A stretch of 64,000 nucleotides of DNA. Source: UBA1941 sp046329575. Its GTDB lineage: Bacteria; Bacteroidota; Bacteroidia; Chitinophagales; LD1. The stretch covers positions 1 through 64,000 of the forward strand of contig JAXLUJ010000009.1 in NCBI GenBank assembly GCA_046329575.1. The letters run 5' to 3'. Under the pieces are notes generated by a model, which saw only the letters and a list, made by a program, of their open reading frames with translations, was not told where the DNA came from and did no database searches. Both the position numbers and the translations under genes were made by a program. Numbering within the stretch: the stretch's first letter is position 1; each line of letters begins with the position of its first letter. This document shows, one piece after another, positions 28,438-38,021 of this stretch.

Positions 28438-29415
28438 ATGAGAAAAGTTCGTTTTCGCGATGCCCTTAGAGAAGCTATGAGTGAAGAAATGCGTTTAGAC
28501 AAAAGCGTTTTCTTAATGGGTGAAGAAGTGGCCGAATACGATGGCGCCTACAAAGTGAGTCAGGGAATGTTGGCTGAATTTGGACCGAAGCGAGTAATTG
28601 ACACGCCCATTTCAGAATTAGGGTTTGCCGGCATTGCCGTGGGAGCAGCCATGAATGGTGTTCGTCCAATTGTGGAATTCATGACCTGGAATTTTGCCAT
28701 TCTGGCTTTCGATCAAATCATCAACGGATCGGCTAAGATGCTCTCCATGAGTGCAGGTGAGTTTGGCAATCCAATTGTGTTTCGCGGTCCGCAAGGCAGC
28801 GCCGGTCAGTTGGGGGCGCAACATTCGATGATGCTTACCAATATGATGGCCTCTGTTCCCGGTTTGAAGGTGATTTCACCATCGAATGGCTACGATGCCA
28901 AAGGGTTGCTGAAAGCAGCGATTCGCGACAACGACCCGGTTATTTTTATGGAATCGGAACAGATGTACAACGATCCGTGCGAGTTGCCTGATGAGGAATA
29001 CATCATTCCAATTGGTTTAGCCGATGTAAAACGCGAAGGAACGGATGTAACGCTGGTTTCTTACAATAAAATGATGAAAATCGCGCTTGCTGCGGCTAGT
29101 GAATTAGAGAAGGATAATATTTCGGCTGAAGTGATCGACTTACGAACTATACGGCCGTTAGATCTTGCTACCATTCTGGAATCAGTGAAAAAGACGAACC
29201 GACTGGTGATTATTGACGAGTCGTGGCCGTTCACTTCGATTGCATCGGAAATCACGTTTCAGGTACAGCGGTATGGTTTTGATTATTTAGATGCTCCTAT
29301 CAGGCGAGTATGCGGAGCCGACTCCAGCATGCACTACGCGCCTAATCTGGTAGAGGCGTATCTGCCAAGTGTGGCCAAAGTTGTGGAGGCGGTTAAAAGC
29401 GTAACCTACGCTTAA
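28438..29415 (+). CDS. pdhB: Pyruvate dehydrogenase E1 component, beta subunit
   Basis: 325 residues, the transketolase-type beta subunit: MGEEVAEYDGAYKVSQGM, DTPISELGFAGIAVGAAM, GNPIVFRGPQGSAGQLGAQH and the C-terminal VVIIDE-like LVIIDESWPFTSIASEI. The complex converts pyruvate to acetyl-CoA. The alpha subunit gene is not in the window, so it lies elsewhere. The thioesterase gene starts 6 bp later. Confidence 0.96.
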   Translation: MRKVRFRDALREAMSEEMRLDKSVFLMGEEVAEYDGAYKVSQGMLAEFGPKRVIDTPISELGFAGIAVGAAMNGVRPIVEFMTWNFAILAFDQIINGSAKMLSMSAGEFGNPIVFRGPQGSAGQLGAQHSMMLTNMMASVPGLKVISPSNGYDAKGLLKAAIRDNDPVIFMESEQMYNDPCELPDEEYIIPIGLADVKREGTDVTLVSYNKMMKIALAAASELEKDNISAEVIDLRTIRPLDLATILESVKKTNRLVIIDESWPFTSIASEITFQVQRYGFDYLDAPIRRVCGADSSMHYAPNLVEAYLPSVAKVVEAVKSVTYA

Positions 29416-29421
29416 ATAAAT

Positions 29422-29883
29422 ATGATGCAGGCCCGCCATCCCAACTGGAAGGAATACACTCGTTTGAAAATGGACCGCAATAAGTTCATCCGTCACTTAG
29501 GTTTTGAATTTACGGTTCTTGAACCCGGTGTGGTAGAAGGCATGATGCCGTTTCAGGAGTTCCATGAACAGCAGAATGGTTATTTACATGGCGGAATTAC
29601 GGCTACTATTTGCGATATGGTAAGCGGTTTTGCTTCCTATACTTTGGTAGAGGCTGGGCAGCAGGTGTTCACAGTGGAAGCAAAAGTGAGCTATTTAAAC
29701 CCCGGTATCAGTTCCATCTTTTATGCCAGAGGGGAAGTAATCAAATCGGGAAAACGATTTCATTTTTGTGAAAGTGAAGTCTATTATTTGAAAGACGGGA
29801 AAAAAGTAATAGTGGCCAAGAGCACTACCACGATGGCAGTTGTGGAAGCGGGAGTAGTGCAGGATAAGTATGAGAAGAGCTGA
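29422..29883 (+). CDS. PaaI-type hotdog-fold thioesterase
   Basis: 153 residues. The hotdog-fold block QNGYLHGGITATICDMVSGF with the catalytic-region HGG, then TVEAKVSYLNPGIS, is typical. PaaI proteins hydrolyse acyl-CoA esters; the actual substrate is unknown. It begins 6 bp after pdhB and ends 6 bp before the MATE gene, so the three may be co-transcribed. The start may be Met1 or Met2. Confidence 0.9.
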   Translation: MMQARHPNWKEYTRLKMDRNKFIRHLGFEFTVLEPGVVEGMMPFQEFHEQQNGYLHGGITATICDMVSGFASYTLVEAGQQVFTVEAKVSYLNPGISSIFYARGEVIKSGKRFHFCESEVYYLKDGKKVIVAKSTTTMAVVEAGVVQDKYEKS

Positions 29884-29889
29884 TTAAGC

Positions 29890-31218
29890 ATGACACAATT
29901 AAAAGCAACCTATAAAGAAATCTGGAGCATTGCGTATCCGCTGATTCTGGGCAATTTAGCCTGGACCCTGATCGGGTTGACTGATCAGGCATTTATGGGC
30001 CGGGTGAGCAGGCAGGCAGAGGCTGCCATAGGGCCGGTGAGCATCTTCTATTCTATATTGTTCATGATAGGGTTTGGTTATACCCGCGGCACACAAATTT
30101 TTATTGCAAGAAGAATGGGGGAGGGCCTTCCCGGAAAGGTTGGCGAGATTATCGACAATACGTTGGTTACGATGATCACCACGGCAATACTATTGTTTGT
30201 ATTGGTATTGTTGTTTTCTAACACCTTTCTAAACATGATCATGACCGATAAGGAAGTGATTCAGCAAAGCGAGGCTTTTCTCAACTATCGGATTTGGGGA
30301 ATTGTGGCCAGTTTCATCAGTTGTGTTTTTATTTCTTTTTATTCAGGAATTGGCAGAACTGAAATTCTAACTATTTCGGTGGGGGCCATGGCATTAATTA
30401 ATATTGGCTTGAACTATGTTCTGGTGTTTGGAAAATTTGGATTTCCGGCCATGGGAATTGAAGGCTCGGGTTTGGCATCTAGTATTGCAGAATGGGTTTC
30501 GCTCATCATTATGCTTGGCGGCGTATTTTACCGAAACCGAAAAGACCAATACCAGCTTTTCCATTTAAAGAAAGTGGATTTTCCTTTAATCGGCTATATG
30601 TCGAAGATTTCATTTCCATTAGTGATTCAATCGGTAATTGCGAATGGCGCCTGGTTTTTGTTTTTCACGTACATTGAACGTTTGGGGCAGGAAAAATTGG
30701 CCATTTCGAACATTCTTCGATCACTATTGATGCTTATCGGCATTCCGGTATGGTCGCTGGGTTCTGTAACCAATACGATGGTGGGAAATTTGCATGGGCA
30801 GGACAATTTGCCTGAAGTTCGCACTGCAATAAAGAAAATCAGTTTGATGTCGGTGGGGCTTGTAGGTATTCAGTGTTTGTTTGTAGCCTTGTTCCCAAGA
30901 ATGGTGATCGGAATTTTTACTCCTGATGCTTCACAGATCGAAGCCGCCATAGCGCCGTGCTTTGTGATGATGGGCGCTTTGATGCTGATGTCGTTCACGA
31001 ATATCTTTTTCAATGGTGTGGTGTCTTTAGGGAAAACGGATTATGCGTTATATGTGGAAGGCGCAGCTATCATGATTTATTGTGTTTACTTTTTAACCTT
31101 ATTCCAGATTCCCGGCGTTTCGCTGGTTCGAATATGGACTGCCGAATGGGTGTACTGGATATCAATGTTTGTGCTGAGTTTTTATCTGCTTAAAAAGCAG
31201 GACGTCCATATGTTTTAG
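29890..31218 (+). CDS. MATE family efflux transporter
   Basis: 442 residues with about 12 membrane helices in two halves. The first half begins IWSIAYPLILGNLAWTLIGL and TDQAFMGRVS; the second half repeats the pattern with IGYMSKISFPLVIQSVIANG. MATE proteins export cations and drugs using Na+ or H+. Short helices and connecting loops are intact. Substrate unknown. Confidence 0.92.
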   Translation: MTQLKATYKEIWSIAYPLILGNLAWTLIGLTDQAFMGRVSRQAEAAIGPVSIFYSILFMIGFGYTRGTQIFIARRMGEGLPGKVGEIIDNTLVTMITTAILLFVLVLLFSNTFLNMIMTDKEVIQQSEAFLNYRIWGIVASFISCVFISFYSGIGRTEILTISVGAMALINIGLNYVLVFGKFGFPAMGIEGSGLASSIAEWVSLIIMLGGVFYRNRKDQYQLFHLKKVDFPLIGYMSKISFPLVIQSVIANGAWFLFFTYIERLGQEKLAISNILRSLLMLIGIPVWSLGSVTNTMVGNLHGQDNLPEVRTAIKKISLMSVGLVGIQCLFVALFPRMVIGIFTPDASQIEAAIAPCFVMMGALMLMSFTNIFFNGVVSLGKTDYALYVEGAAIMIYCVYFLTLFQIPGVSLVRIWTAEWVYWISMFVLSFYLLKKQDVHMF

Positions 31219-31273
31219 TGGAGTTTTCTTTTTTTTTAGAAAGGCTCATCATTTTCACGGAAATGAAAAATGA

Positions 31274-31281
31274 TACCTTCG
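31274..31281 (+). promoter_or_regulatory. Candidate -7 element upstream of the GlcNAc-kinase-like gene
   Basis: TACCTTCG, matching TAnnTTYG, ends 4 bp before the ATG at 31286. A transcript from it would start at or near the ATG. No -33 TTG is evident. Confidence 0.4.
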
Positions 31282-31285
31282 CCCC

Positions 31286-32134
31286 ATGATTTTAGTTGCA
31301 GATTCAGGCAGTACCAAAACCAACTGGCTGGCCTATAAAGATGGGGAATGCATTGAAACTATTGGGTTCAATCCATTTTTTCATACTTCTGAAAATGTGA
31401 TTTCCGAAATTGGCAAAAGTGAGTGGCTGCTTCACATTGCGCCTCAGGTGCAACAGCTCTATTTTTATGGCGCCGGATGCAGCAGCGCTTCCCGCAATGC
31501 CATTATTGATGCCGGTTTGCGGCATCATTTTAAAAATGCATCCATTGTGGTAGATCATGATCTGAAAGCTGCGGCTTTTGCCACTTACGATGGCCGTCCG
31601 GCCATTTGCTGCATATTGGGTACGGGTTCCAACAGTTGTGTTTTCGACGGAAAGCAGATTGATAATTCGGTTCCTGCTTTAGGATATATTTTAGGCGATG
31701 AGGGTAGCGGCAGTTATTTCGGCAAGCAGTTGCTTACGGCATTTTTATACGGTGAATTGCCTTCGGCCACACAGCAATTGTTGTCAGGTAAATATGATCT
31801 TACTAAAGAAAAAATCTTTTCGGCCGTATATAACGAATCGCATGCGAATGTTTATCTGGCTTCGTTTTCGAAGGTTCTTTCAGAATCACCTGATCAGGAA
31901 TTCATTCGCCCGATGGTGTATGAAGGCTTCTACAAATTCTTTCGTCATCACGTAGCTTGTTATCAAGGCAATGAACTGAAGCCGGTTCATTTTGTAGGAT
32001 CGTTGGCATATCACTTCCGCGATATTTTACAGCAAGTTGCAGATGCTTTCCAGTATGAGTTAGGGGCGGTTGACAGGCAACCTGTTTTCAAATTGCTTGA
32101 TTGGCATGAGCGCCAAAAAGAGAAACAACTATAG
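31286..32134 (+). CDS. BadF/BadG-type ATPase, N-acetylglucosamine kinase-like
   Basis: 282 residues of the actin-like ATPase/sugar kinase fold. Phosphate 1 motif DSGSTKTNW (residues ~6-14), phosphate 2 CILGTGSNSCVF and the adenosine-side GYILGDEGSGSYFGKQ are present. Proteins of this group in Bacteroidota are annotated as N-acetylglucosamine kinases acting on cell-wall-derived amino sugars; other hexosamines are possible. A TACCTTCG sits 4 bp before the ATG. The stop is 1 bp from convergent lepB. Confidence 0.88.
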   Translation: MILVADSGSTKTNWLAYKDGECIETIGFNPFFHTSENVISEIGKSEWLLHIAPQVQQLYFYGAGCSSASRNAIIDAGLRHHFKNASIVVDHDLKAAAFATYDGRPAICCILGTGSNSCVFDGKQIDNSVPALGYILGDEGSGSYFGKQLLTAFLYGELPSATQQLLSGKYDLTKEKIFSAVYNESHANVYLASFSKVLSESPDQEFIRPMVYEGFYKFFRHHVACYQGNELKPVHFVGSLAYHFRDILQQVADAFQYELGAVDRQPVFKLLDWHERQKEKQL

Positions 32135-32135
32135 C

Positions 32136-33719
32136 CTAATCTTTAGGCGCCCATTTGCTGTGAATGTTGGTGAACAGCCTGTTCCAGCGAACTTTGTGAA
32201 GCAAATCGGCATTATAGTCAAGGCTCATCCAAATGAACCAGGCTTTTCCAACAATATGATCTTCCGGAACAAATCCCCAGAAACGCGAATCCTGTGAATT
32301 ATGGCGGTTATCGCCCATCATCCAGTAATAATCCATTTTACAGGTATAGCTGTTGGTTTCTTTTCCATTTATATAAAACTTGCCATCACGTTGCTCAAAT
32401 GTATTGTTCTCATAAACTTCGATGATCCGGCGGTATTGATCAATGGTGCTATCATTTAGTTCCAATTGCATTCCTTTTGAAGGCACGCGAACCGGCCCGA
32501 AGTTGTCTTCATTCCATTGATAATATTTTCGGTTATTGGGGAAAATCAGATCAATCGGATAATAATATTCTCCTTTAGAATAGGTGAAAGGTACCAGCGC
32601 TTCAATTCCGGAAAACGACTTAAACTTTTCGGCCGTTTCTTTTTTCATCAACAAAACCCGTTGATTGGGTTGCAATTTAGCCGGACGATCGCTGATATCC
32701 TCAATTTGATATTCAGTCAAGATTTCCCGCGAAAAATTGGCGTCGGGTTTTAGGGTTACTAACCACGGCAGATAGATGTTTTGTGGTTCGTATGCCGGCT
32801 GGTCGTTTACATACAACACTCCGTTCTTCACTTCCAGTTTATCATTGGGAATTCCCACGCAGCGTTTGATGTAATTTTCCCGTTTATCTACGGGACGAGC
32901 CTTGATATGATATTGCTGACGAACGGCATCATATGCTGAAATTGGCAACCCCTGGTTTTTAATGCTATAATCAGCTTCGCGAAGGATATCGTAGTACGAT
33001 GATTCCTGACGTTCTAAAGCCACTGTATCGCCGGCCGGAAAGTTGAAGACTACCATATCATAACGCTTGATTTTTTGCAGCGCCGGTAGTTTCATGTAAG
33101 GCAACTTTATTAGTTCCGAATACGATTGCACATTCCCACCCGGCAGGCTGTGATGTACCAAGGGCAGTGCCAGCGGTGTTTGCGGAATCCGCGAACCATA
33201 ATGGAATTTACTAACAAAAAGGAAGTCGCCCACCAGTAATGTTTTTTCCATTGAAGGGGTAGGGATGGTATAGGCTTCAAAAACAAAGGTGCGGAGCAAC
33301 ATAGCGGCCACCAGAGCGAAAATGATAGCATCCGTCCATTCGCGAACAAAGGTTTTTGGAACCGCTTTCTGGCCCGGCTTTAGGCCCGAAGGTGATATGT
33401 AGCGAATATCCTTGTTGTAACCGAGCCATGGCCAGTATATCGGAGCAGCAAGAACTGCAGCCATATGATCGGCAAATGAGCTACGCCCATGTGCCGTTGC
33501 CATACGCGTTAGCTGGCCTGCCCAATAGAACAAATTGACGCCCGGAATGAACAGCATGGCGGTCCACCAGGCCGGCTGACCCACCAATTTTTGCCATTCC
33601 AGAGAGCACATCACCGGTACCCAGGCTTTCCAAGCGGGAATACCTTGTTTTTCAAATATTTTGGCGGTTCCTATTCGGATACCAATGCTATATACCAGAA
33701 GAATAATTAAAAACGTCAT
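32136..33719 (-). CDS. lepB: Signal peptidase I, long Bacteroidota form
   Basis: 527 residues. Two hydrophobic segments precede the catalytic domain (residues ~1-100). Ser156 lies in IPTPSMEKTLLVGD and Lys285 in NYIKRCVGIPND; later MMGDNRHNSQDSRFWG is the family's last box. The enzyme cleaves signal peptides of the many secreted proteins seen here. The extra N-terminal and central segments are longer than in E. coli LepB but usual in Bacteroidota. A -7-like motif lies at 33740-33747. Confidence 0.95.
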   Translation of the reverse strand: MTFLIILLVYSIGIRIGTAKIFEKQGIPAWKAWVPVMCSLEWQKLVGQPAWWTAMLFIPGVNLFYWAGQLTRMATAHGRSSFADHMAAVLAAPIYWPWLGYNKDIRYISPSGLKPGQKAVPKTFVREWTDAIIFALVAAMLLRTFVFEAYTIPTPSMEKTLLVGDFLFVSKFHYGSRIPQTPLALPLVHHSLPGGNVQSYSELIKLPYMKLPALQKIKRYDMVVFNFPAGDTVALERQESSYYDILREADYSIKNQGLPISAYDAVRQQYHIKARPVDKRENYIKRCVGIPNDKLEVKNGVLYVNDQPAYEPQNIYLPWLVTLKPDANFSREILTEYQIEDISDRPAKLQPNQRVLLMKKETAEKFKSFSGIEALVPFTYSKGEYYYPIDLIFPNNRKYYQWNEDNFGPVRVPSKGMQLELNDSTIDQYRRIIEVYENNTFEQRDGKFYINGKETNSYTCKMDYYWMMGDNRHNSQDSRFWGFVPEDHIVGKAWFIWMSLDYNADLLHKVRWNRLFTNIHSKWAPKD

Positions 33720-33739
33720 GTACTGCTGATGTTAAAACC

Positions 33740-33747
33740 CAAATATA
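33740..33747 (-). promoter_or_regulatory. Candidate -7 element for lepB
   Basis: On the minus strand TATATTTG, an exact TAnnTTTG, ends 20 bases before the lepB ATG. No convincing -33 TTG at 18-20 bp, so partial support. Confidence 0.4.
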
Positions 33748-33794
33748 GAATTCGATATGGAAGCACCGGCTACTTTTATGGATTTTAGGGAAGG

Positions 33795-34511
33795 TTAACC
33801 AATATCCAGCATATCGCGCATTTCAAAAACACCTTTTTTGCCAATGATCCAGCGCGCTGCTGCCACTGCACCTTCGGCAAAACCGCGACGGGATTTAGCT
33901 TCATGCCGTAGTTCAATTTTATCAACACCCGATTCATAGCAAACGGTATGGGTACCCGGCACATCAGGTAGCCGCAAGGCGTTGATAGCAAACGATTCCG
34001 GAGTATCGGTATTTAAAGTCCAACTTTTTTTTCTGGTGATTTCGCTTAATATAATCTCTGCGGTTTTTACTGCAGTACCGCTAGGCGCATCCTTTTTTTC
34101 AGTATGGTGAATTTCTTCAACGTGAAAAGAATACTGCGGTTGGCTTTGCATCAAGGCCGCCAATTTGCGATTCACTTCAAAAAATAAATTTACGCCTATT
34201 GAGAAATTAGGCGAAAAAAACACGGCCCCGTTTTTCGCATCGCATAACGAACGGACTTCCGCCAGCCGATGCAGCCATCCGGTAGTGCCTACCACAACCG
34301 GCACGCCGGCGGTTAAACAAATTTCAATATTGGCCACTGCGGCATCGGGTTGAGTAAATTCGATGGCCACATCGGCGGAATGCAGGTTCTGGACGGTGAG
34401 CTCGCTGAGGTTCTGATCAGAGATGACCAAAATCACCTCATCGCCTTGTTGCTCCAGAATCTCCCTGATAAGTTTACCCATTTTACCATAGCCTAAAAGC
34501 GCAATTTTCAT
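33795..34511 (-). CDS. dapB: 4-hydroxy-tetrahydrodipicolinate reductase
   Basis: 238 residues starting at the ATG at 34511, giving MKIALLGYGKMG directly; the open frame extends 15 codons further but with no family sequence. The nucleotide motif GYGKMG, GTTGW, SPNFSIGVNLFFEV, and the catalytic EEIHHTEKKDAPSGTA (His135, His136, Lys140) are present. It belongs to lysine/diaminopimelate synthesis. hmgA lies on the opposite strand 115 bp away. Confidence 0.96.
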   Translation of the reverse strand: MKIALLGYGKMGKLIREILEQQGDEVILVISDQNLSELTVQNLHSADVAIEFTQPDAAVANIEICLTAGVPVVVGTTGWLHRLAEVRSLCDAKNGAVFFSPNFSIGVNLFFEVNRKLAALMQSQPQYSFHVEEIHHTEKKDAPSGTAVKTAEIILSEITRKKSWTLNTDTPESFAINALRLPDVPGTHTVCYESGVDKIELRHEAKSRRGFAEGAVAAARWIIGKKGVFEMRDMLDIG

Positions 34512-34626
34512 GTTGTTATCTTTTTGAACGAATGATTTTTGTTGGCTGCCTGCCATGAATATAAAATCAATTCTAATTTAGCCTTGCAGCATCAAAAGTA
34601 AGGGCGCTGCAAATAAAAGAAATGCT

Positions 34627-35784
34627 ATGCCACATTATTGCAAGCGTGGAGAAATTCCACAGAAAAGACACGTACAATTTCGCAAGCCCGATGGAAAGCT
34701 TTATGCCGAAGAATTAGTGAGCACCGAAGGGTTCTCTAATGTATATTCGTTGATTTACCACGCGCATCCGCCAACAAGAGTCATCAAAATTGGTGAGCCG
34801 AAGGATGTGGCGCCAAAAGTGGCGATGCGCAAAAATCTTCAGCATCGCAGTTTCAAGGGTTTTAAAGTTACCCCCGTTGACCAGTATCTGGATTCGCGCA
34901 AATATGTTTTAGTAAACCATGATGTGTACCTTTCGCTGGCGGCACCCAGAAAAAGCATGACCGATCATTATTTCAAAAACTCCAGTGCCGAAGAGGTGAT
35001 TTTTGTACATGAAGGAAGCGGAGTATGCAAAACCGTGTTCGGCGAATTGCGGTTTGAATACGGCGATTATTTGGTTATTCCGAGAGGGACGATTTATCAA
35101 TTGCAATTTGATACAGAAGATAACCGGTTGTTCATTATTGAATCGTTTTCGCCGGTAACTTATCCCAAGCGCTACTTGAATAATTACGGGCAGTTGCTGG
35201 AGCATTCTCCTTTTTGCGAGCGCGACATTCGCGAGCCTCAAAATTTGCAAACGCATGACGAAACCGGCGATTTTTTAGTTTATACCAAGAAGGAAGACCT
35301 TATTTATCCCTATCATTTCGACACCCACCCTTTTGATGCCATTGGCTGGGACGGCAATCATTATCCGTATATTTTTTCTATCCACAACTTCGAACCTATC
35401 ACCGGGAGGGTGCACATGCCGCCACCAATTCATCAAACTTTTGAGGCACACAATTTTGTGATTTGCAGTTTTGTACCGCGTAAGTACGACTACCATCCGC
35501 TGGCTATTCCCGCGCCTTATCATCATAGCAATGTAGATAGTGATGAAGTGTTGTATTATGTAGATGGCGATTTTATGAGCCGCAAGCATGTAGAGCGAGG
35601 TATGATTACCTTGCATCCTATCGGCATTCCGCATGGACCGCATCCGGGAGCCATAGAAAAGAGTATCGGCAAGGAAGCTACAGGCGAACTGGCGGTTATG
35701 GTGGATACATTCAAACCATTGTGGATTTGCGAAGATGCCTGTGCGATTGAAGACAAGGATTACTTCTTAAGCTGGCTGGATTAA
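34627..35784 (+). CDS. hmgA: Homogentisate 1,2-dioxygenase
   Basis: 385 residues. The metal-site regions HMPPPIHQTFEAHNFVICSF and HPIGIPHGPHPGA supply the His and Glu ligands (HPPxH...E pattern, and His in IPHGPHP). The enzyme opens the homogentisate ring in tyrosine and phenylalanine breakdown, giving maleylacetoacetate. The protein is shorter than the ~430-440-residue human form, as usual in Bacteroidota. No other tyrosine-catabolism gene is adjacent. Confidence 0.94.
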   Translation: MPHYCKRGEIPQKRHVQFRKPDGKLYAEELVSTEGFSNVYSLIYHAHPPTRVIKIGEPKDVAPKVAMRKNLQHRSFKGFKVTPVDQYLDSRKYVLVNHDVYLSLAAPRKSMTDHYFKNSSAEEVIFVHEGSGVCKTVFGELRFEYGDYLVIPRGTIYQLQFDTEDNRLFIIESFSPVTYPKRYLNNYGQLLEHSPFCERDIREPQNLQTHDETGDFLVYTKKEDLIYPYHFDTHPFDAIGWDGNHYPYIFSIHNFEPITGRVHMPPPIHQTFEAHNFVICSFVPRKYDYHPLAIPAPYHHSNVDSDEVLYYVDGDFMSRKHVERGMITLHPIGIPHGPHPGAIEKSIGKEATGELAVMVDTFKPLWICEDACAIEDKDYFLSWLD

Positions 35785-35860
35785 TAATTTTGGTACGATT
35801 CCTGCTTAATTTTATTTATTGCAGCAGGAAATCGCCGGATTCCGGCATACCAAAAAATTT

Positions 35861-37228
35861 ATGGCACATCGATATTTTCTCATTGGTGTTTTAGCGGCGT
35901 TTTGCACGCTGTGGTCTAATCATTTACATGCACAAGTAGTACGCGAAATAGATCCGAAAAAAGCAGAACACGGAACGTTAGCGCCTCCATCTTCAAAGTT
36001 GAGGCAGATGATGGAACGTGGTGAGCAGGCGCAGCAAATGAATGTGCCTAATGAAATGGCGCCTTCGCCAATAACCAGAGACACCACCGGTAAATTCATC
36101 CGCATTTCTCTTTTACTTCCATTCGACCAAAACTATTCTTCATGGAAAATTTACGGCTACTTAAATGAAGAAGATCCTTCCAAAATCGAAACCCATCGGT
36201 TAAAGGCCGCTACAAGAGAGGTTTTCGACTATTACGAAGGTTTCAGCTATGCAGTGCAACAACAACCGGCTGCTGAGAATATCCAATTATTTGCATTCGA
36301 TTCTTATTCGAAAGATTCTATTCTGGAAGAAGTATTACACAACGATACCATTAAGGCCAGTGACATCATCATCGGCCCGGGAACCGCGTCGCAGGCCAAG
36401 ATTACAGGAGCCTTTTGCAAGAAAAATCATATCATCAATATTCAACCGCTGGTGGCTTCAAAATCTATTGTGAATGAAAACCCTTATCTGGTGCGGCTTT
36501 TGCCAACAATTGATGCGCACATGCAAAAGATTTTTGAAACTATTCGCGACAGTTTTACCAGTGGCAATGTGATTATTTATACCACCAAAAGAGAACGAGA
36601 CATAGTGGCTGCCAAAGCGATTGATTCGCTATTCAGAAATTACAATGCCACTCACGATGAGCGCATCCGTGTTTTTTTTATTAATGCCGGCGACACCACT
36701 AAAAGCGCGAAAGAGAAATCTATTGCCAATTATCTTTCACCACGTGGAAAAAATGTAGTGGTGCTTTGTTGCTATGACGAAACCCTGGTGAACAGCACCA
36801 TCAGGCAGTTTGACGGAGAGGTTGCTCTTTTTGGCATGCCCACCTGGACCGAAGCAGAACAGATAAGACCAGATATTCTAAGCCGCGCACAGCCATTTTT
36901 TACAGACCCTTTTTATGCTGATACCACTTCTGATGACCTAAAGGCGTTTGAGCGGCAATATGAAACCGACAATGGTCATTATCCTTCTAAGTACGCTTAT
37001 CTGGGATATGATACCTGGAATTATCTCAACAAATTGTTGCAAACCTACGGCATCGATTTCCGGGCGCATCTTACTGAAATGCCATTCAGCGGCAAAGGCT
37101 ACAATTTTCAAATGGTAGAAATCAAAAAGCCGTCAAAGCAAGGCGGCGCTATTGTTACCGGTCATTATGAAAACACCGGGATGCATTTATTTAAAATTGA
37201 AGACTATCAGATTCACCGGGTAGATTAA
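35861..37228 (+). CDS. Secreted periplasmic-binding-like protein (type I fold)
   Basis: The ATG at 35861 gives 455 residues with a signal peptide (LIGVLAAFCTLWSNHLHAQ); an upstream TTG at 35819 is less likely. The region from ~80 onwards (KFIRISLLLPFDQNYSS, IIGPGTASQAKITGAFCK, NVIIYTTKRERDIVAAK, NVVVLCCYDETLVNSTI) matches the type I periplasmic ligand-binding fold. In Bacteroidota such proteins often carry LysM or peptidoglycan-binding parts; I see none here. No ABC transporter gene is adjacent, so it may be a sensor or structural protein. Confidence 0.75.
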   Translation: MAHRYFLIGVLAAFCTLWSNHLHAQVVREIDPKKAEHGTLAPPSSKLRQMMERGEQAQQMNVPNEMAPSPITRDTTGKFIRISLLLPFDQNYSSWKIYGYLNEEDPSKIETHRLKAATREVFDYYEGFSYAVQQQPAAENIQLFAFDSYSKDSILEEVLHNDTIKASDIIIGPGTASQAKITGAFCKKNHIINIQPLVASKSIVNENPYLVRLLPTIDAHMQKIFETIRDSFTSGNVIIYTTKRERDIVAAKAIDSLFRNYNATHDERIRVFFINAGDTTKSAKEKSIANYLSPRGKNVVVLCCYDETLVNSTIRQFDGEVALFGMPTWTEAEQIRPDILSRAQPFFTDPFYADTTSDDLKAFERQYETDNGHYPSKYAYLGYDTWNYLNKLLQTYGIDFRAHLTEMPFSGKGYNFQMVEIKKPSKQGGAIVTGHYENTGMHLFKIEDYQIHRVD

Positions 37229-37926
37229 AATCCGCGTTCGGTTCTAATTTGTTCCCAGGCATTTTGAAGAGCTAAAAATTTTTCATGAATGCGTTTTTTT
37301 TCTTCATCACTCTTTTCGGCATGGCGATCGGGATGAAAATCCAGAACAGCCTTGCGATATGCGGCGCGTATTTCGTTTTCAGAGGCGGTGACTTTAAGAT
37401 CAAGAAGTGCATAATGTGGAGGTGTATTTCTATCACGTCCAATTTTAAGCTTACGAAACTCTACATCATTAATGTTCAGCCATCCTGCGAGCCGGAACAA
37501 TAGTTTCTCTTCTTCCTTCGAAATTTGTTGATCGGAAGCAGCTACTTCAAATAGAAATTGAAGAATCTGCCGCCGGGTGACCATTGATGCCGCAGAACGC
37601 AATTCATCACAAGCCTTACGAACATCGTAATCCTTTTGCAGGCAATGGTTCAGAATGGCCATTTTTTGTTGAATGTGCGCCGGTTCGAAATAGGTTTCAA
37701 AGAAATTTCTTACAAAATCGATCTCCACCGGAGCGATACGCAAATCAGCGCGAATTACTGCTGCGGCAAGTACCAAAATGTTAGTTTCAAAGGAAGAAGT
37801 GACAGAGGTATGACTGAATTTTTTTTCTTCAGGAGCGCCAGAGGTAAAATAGCCCAGCAAGCCACCAACGGGGCCGCCTACCACATAACCCAAACCTGCA
37901 CCCAGCCACTTTTCGTAGTCTGCCAT
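37225..37926 (-). CDS. TerB-like and J-domain protein (DjlA type)
   Basis: 233 residues from the ATG at 37926; the frame is open to a GTG at 37935. A Gly-rich, membrane-proximal N-terminus (GAGLGYVVGGPVGGLLGY) is followed by a TerB-like helical domain (about 45-150). A C-terminal J-domain has ALLDLKVTASENEIRAAYRK and the signature HPD in LDFHPDRH. Such proteins activate Hsp70 ATPase at the membrane. The 3' end overlaps the convergent gene by 4 bp. Confidence 0.9.
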   Translation of the reverse strand: MADYEKWLGAGLGYVVGGPVGGLLGYFTSGAPEEKKFSHTSVTSSFETNILVLAAAVIRADLRIAPVEIDFVRNFFETYFEPAHIQQKMAILNHCLQKDYDVRKACDELRSAASMVTRRQILQFLFEVAASDQQISKEEEKLLFRLAGWLNINDVEFRKLKIGRDRNTPPHYALLDLKVTASENEIRAAYRKAVLDFHPDRHAEKSDEEKKRIHEKFLALQNAWEQIRTERGF

Positions 37927-38021
37927 TATGCACACAAAAAAAGGAATTGTTTCAAAAAAAAATGCAGTCAGGTGTAACTATTTGAAAGTGGTTCCGTTTA
38001 ATTACACATAAACTGACTACA

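Noticed and set aside
32134..32148. Hairpin GCCTAA/TTAGGC between the GlcNAc-kinase-like gene and lepB
   Set aside because: The stem is only 6 bp with a 3-base loop and no T run, and it overlaps both coding regions; too weak for a terminator call.
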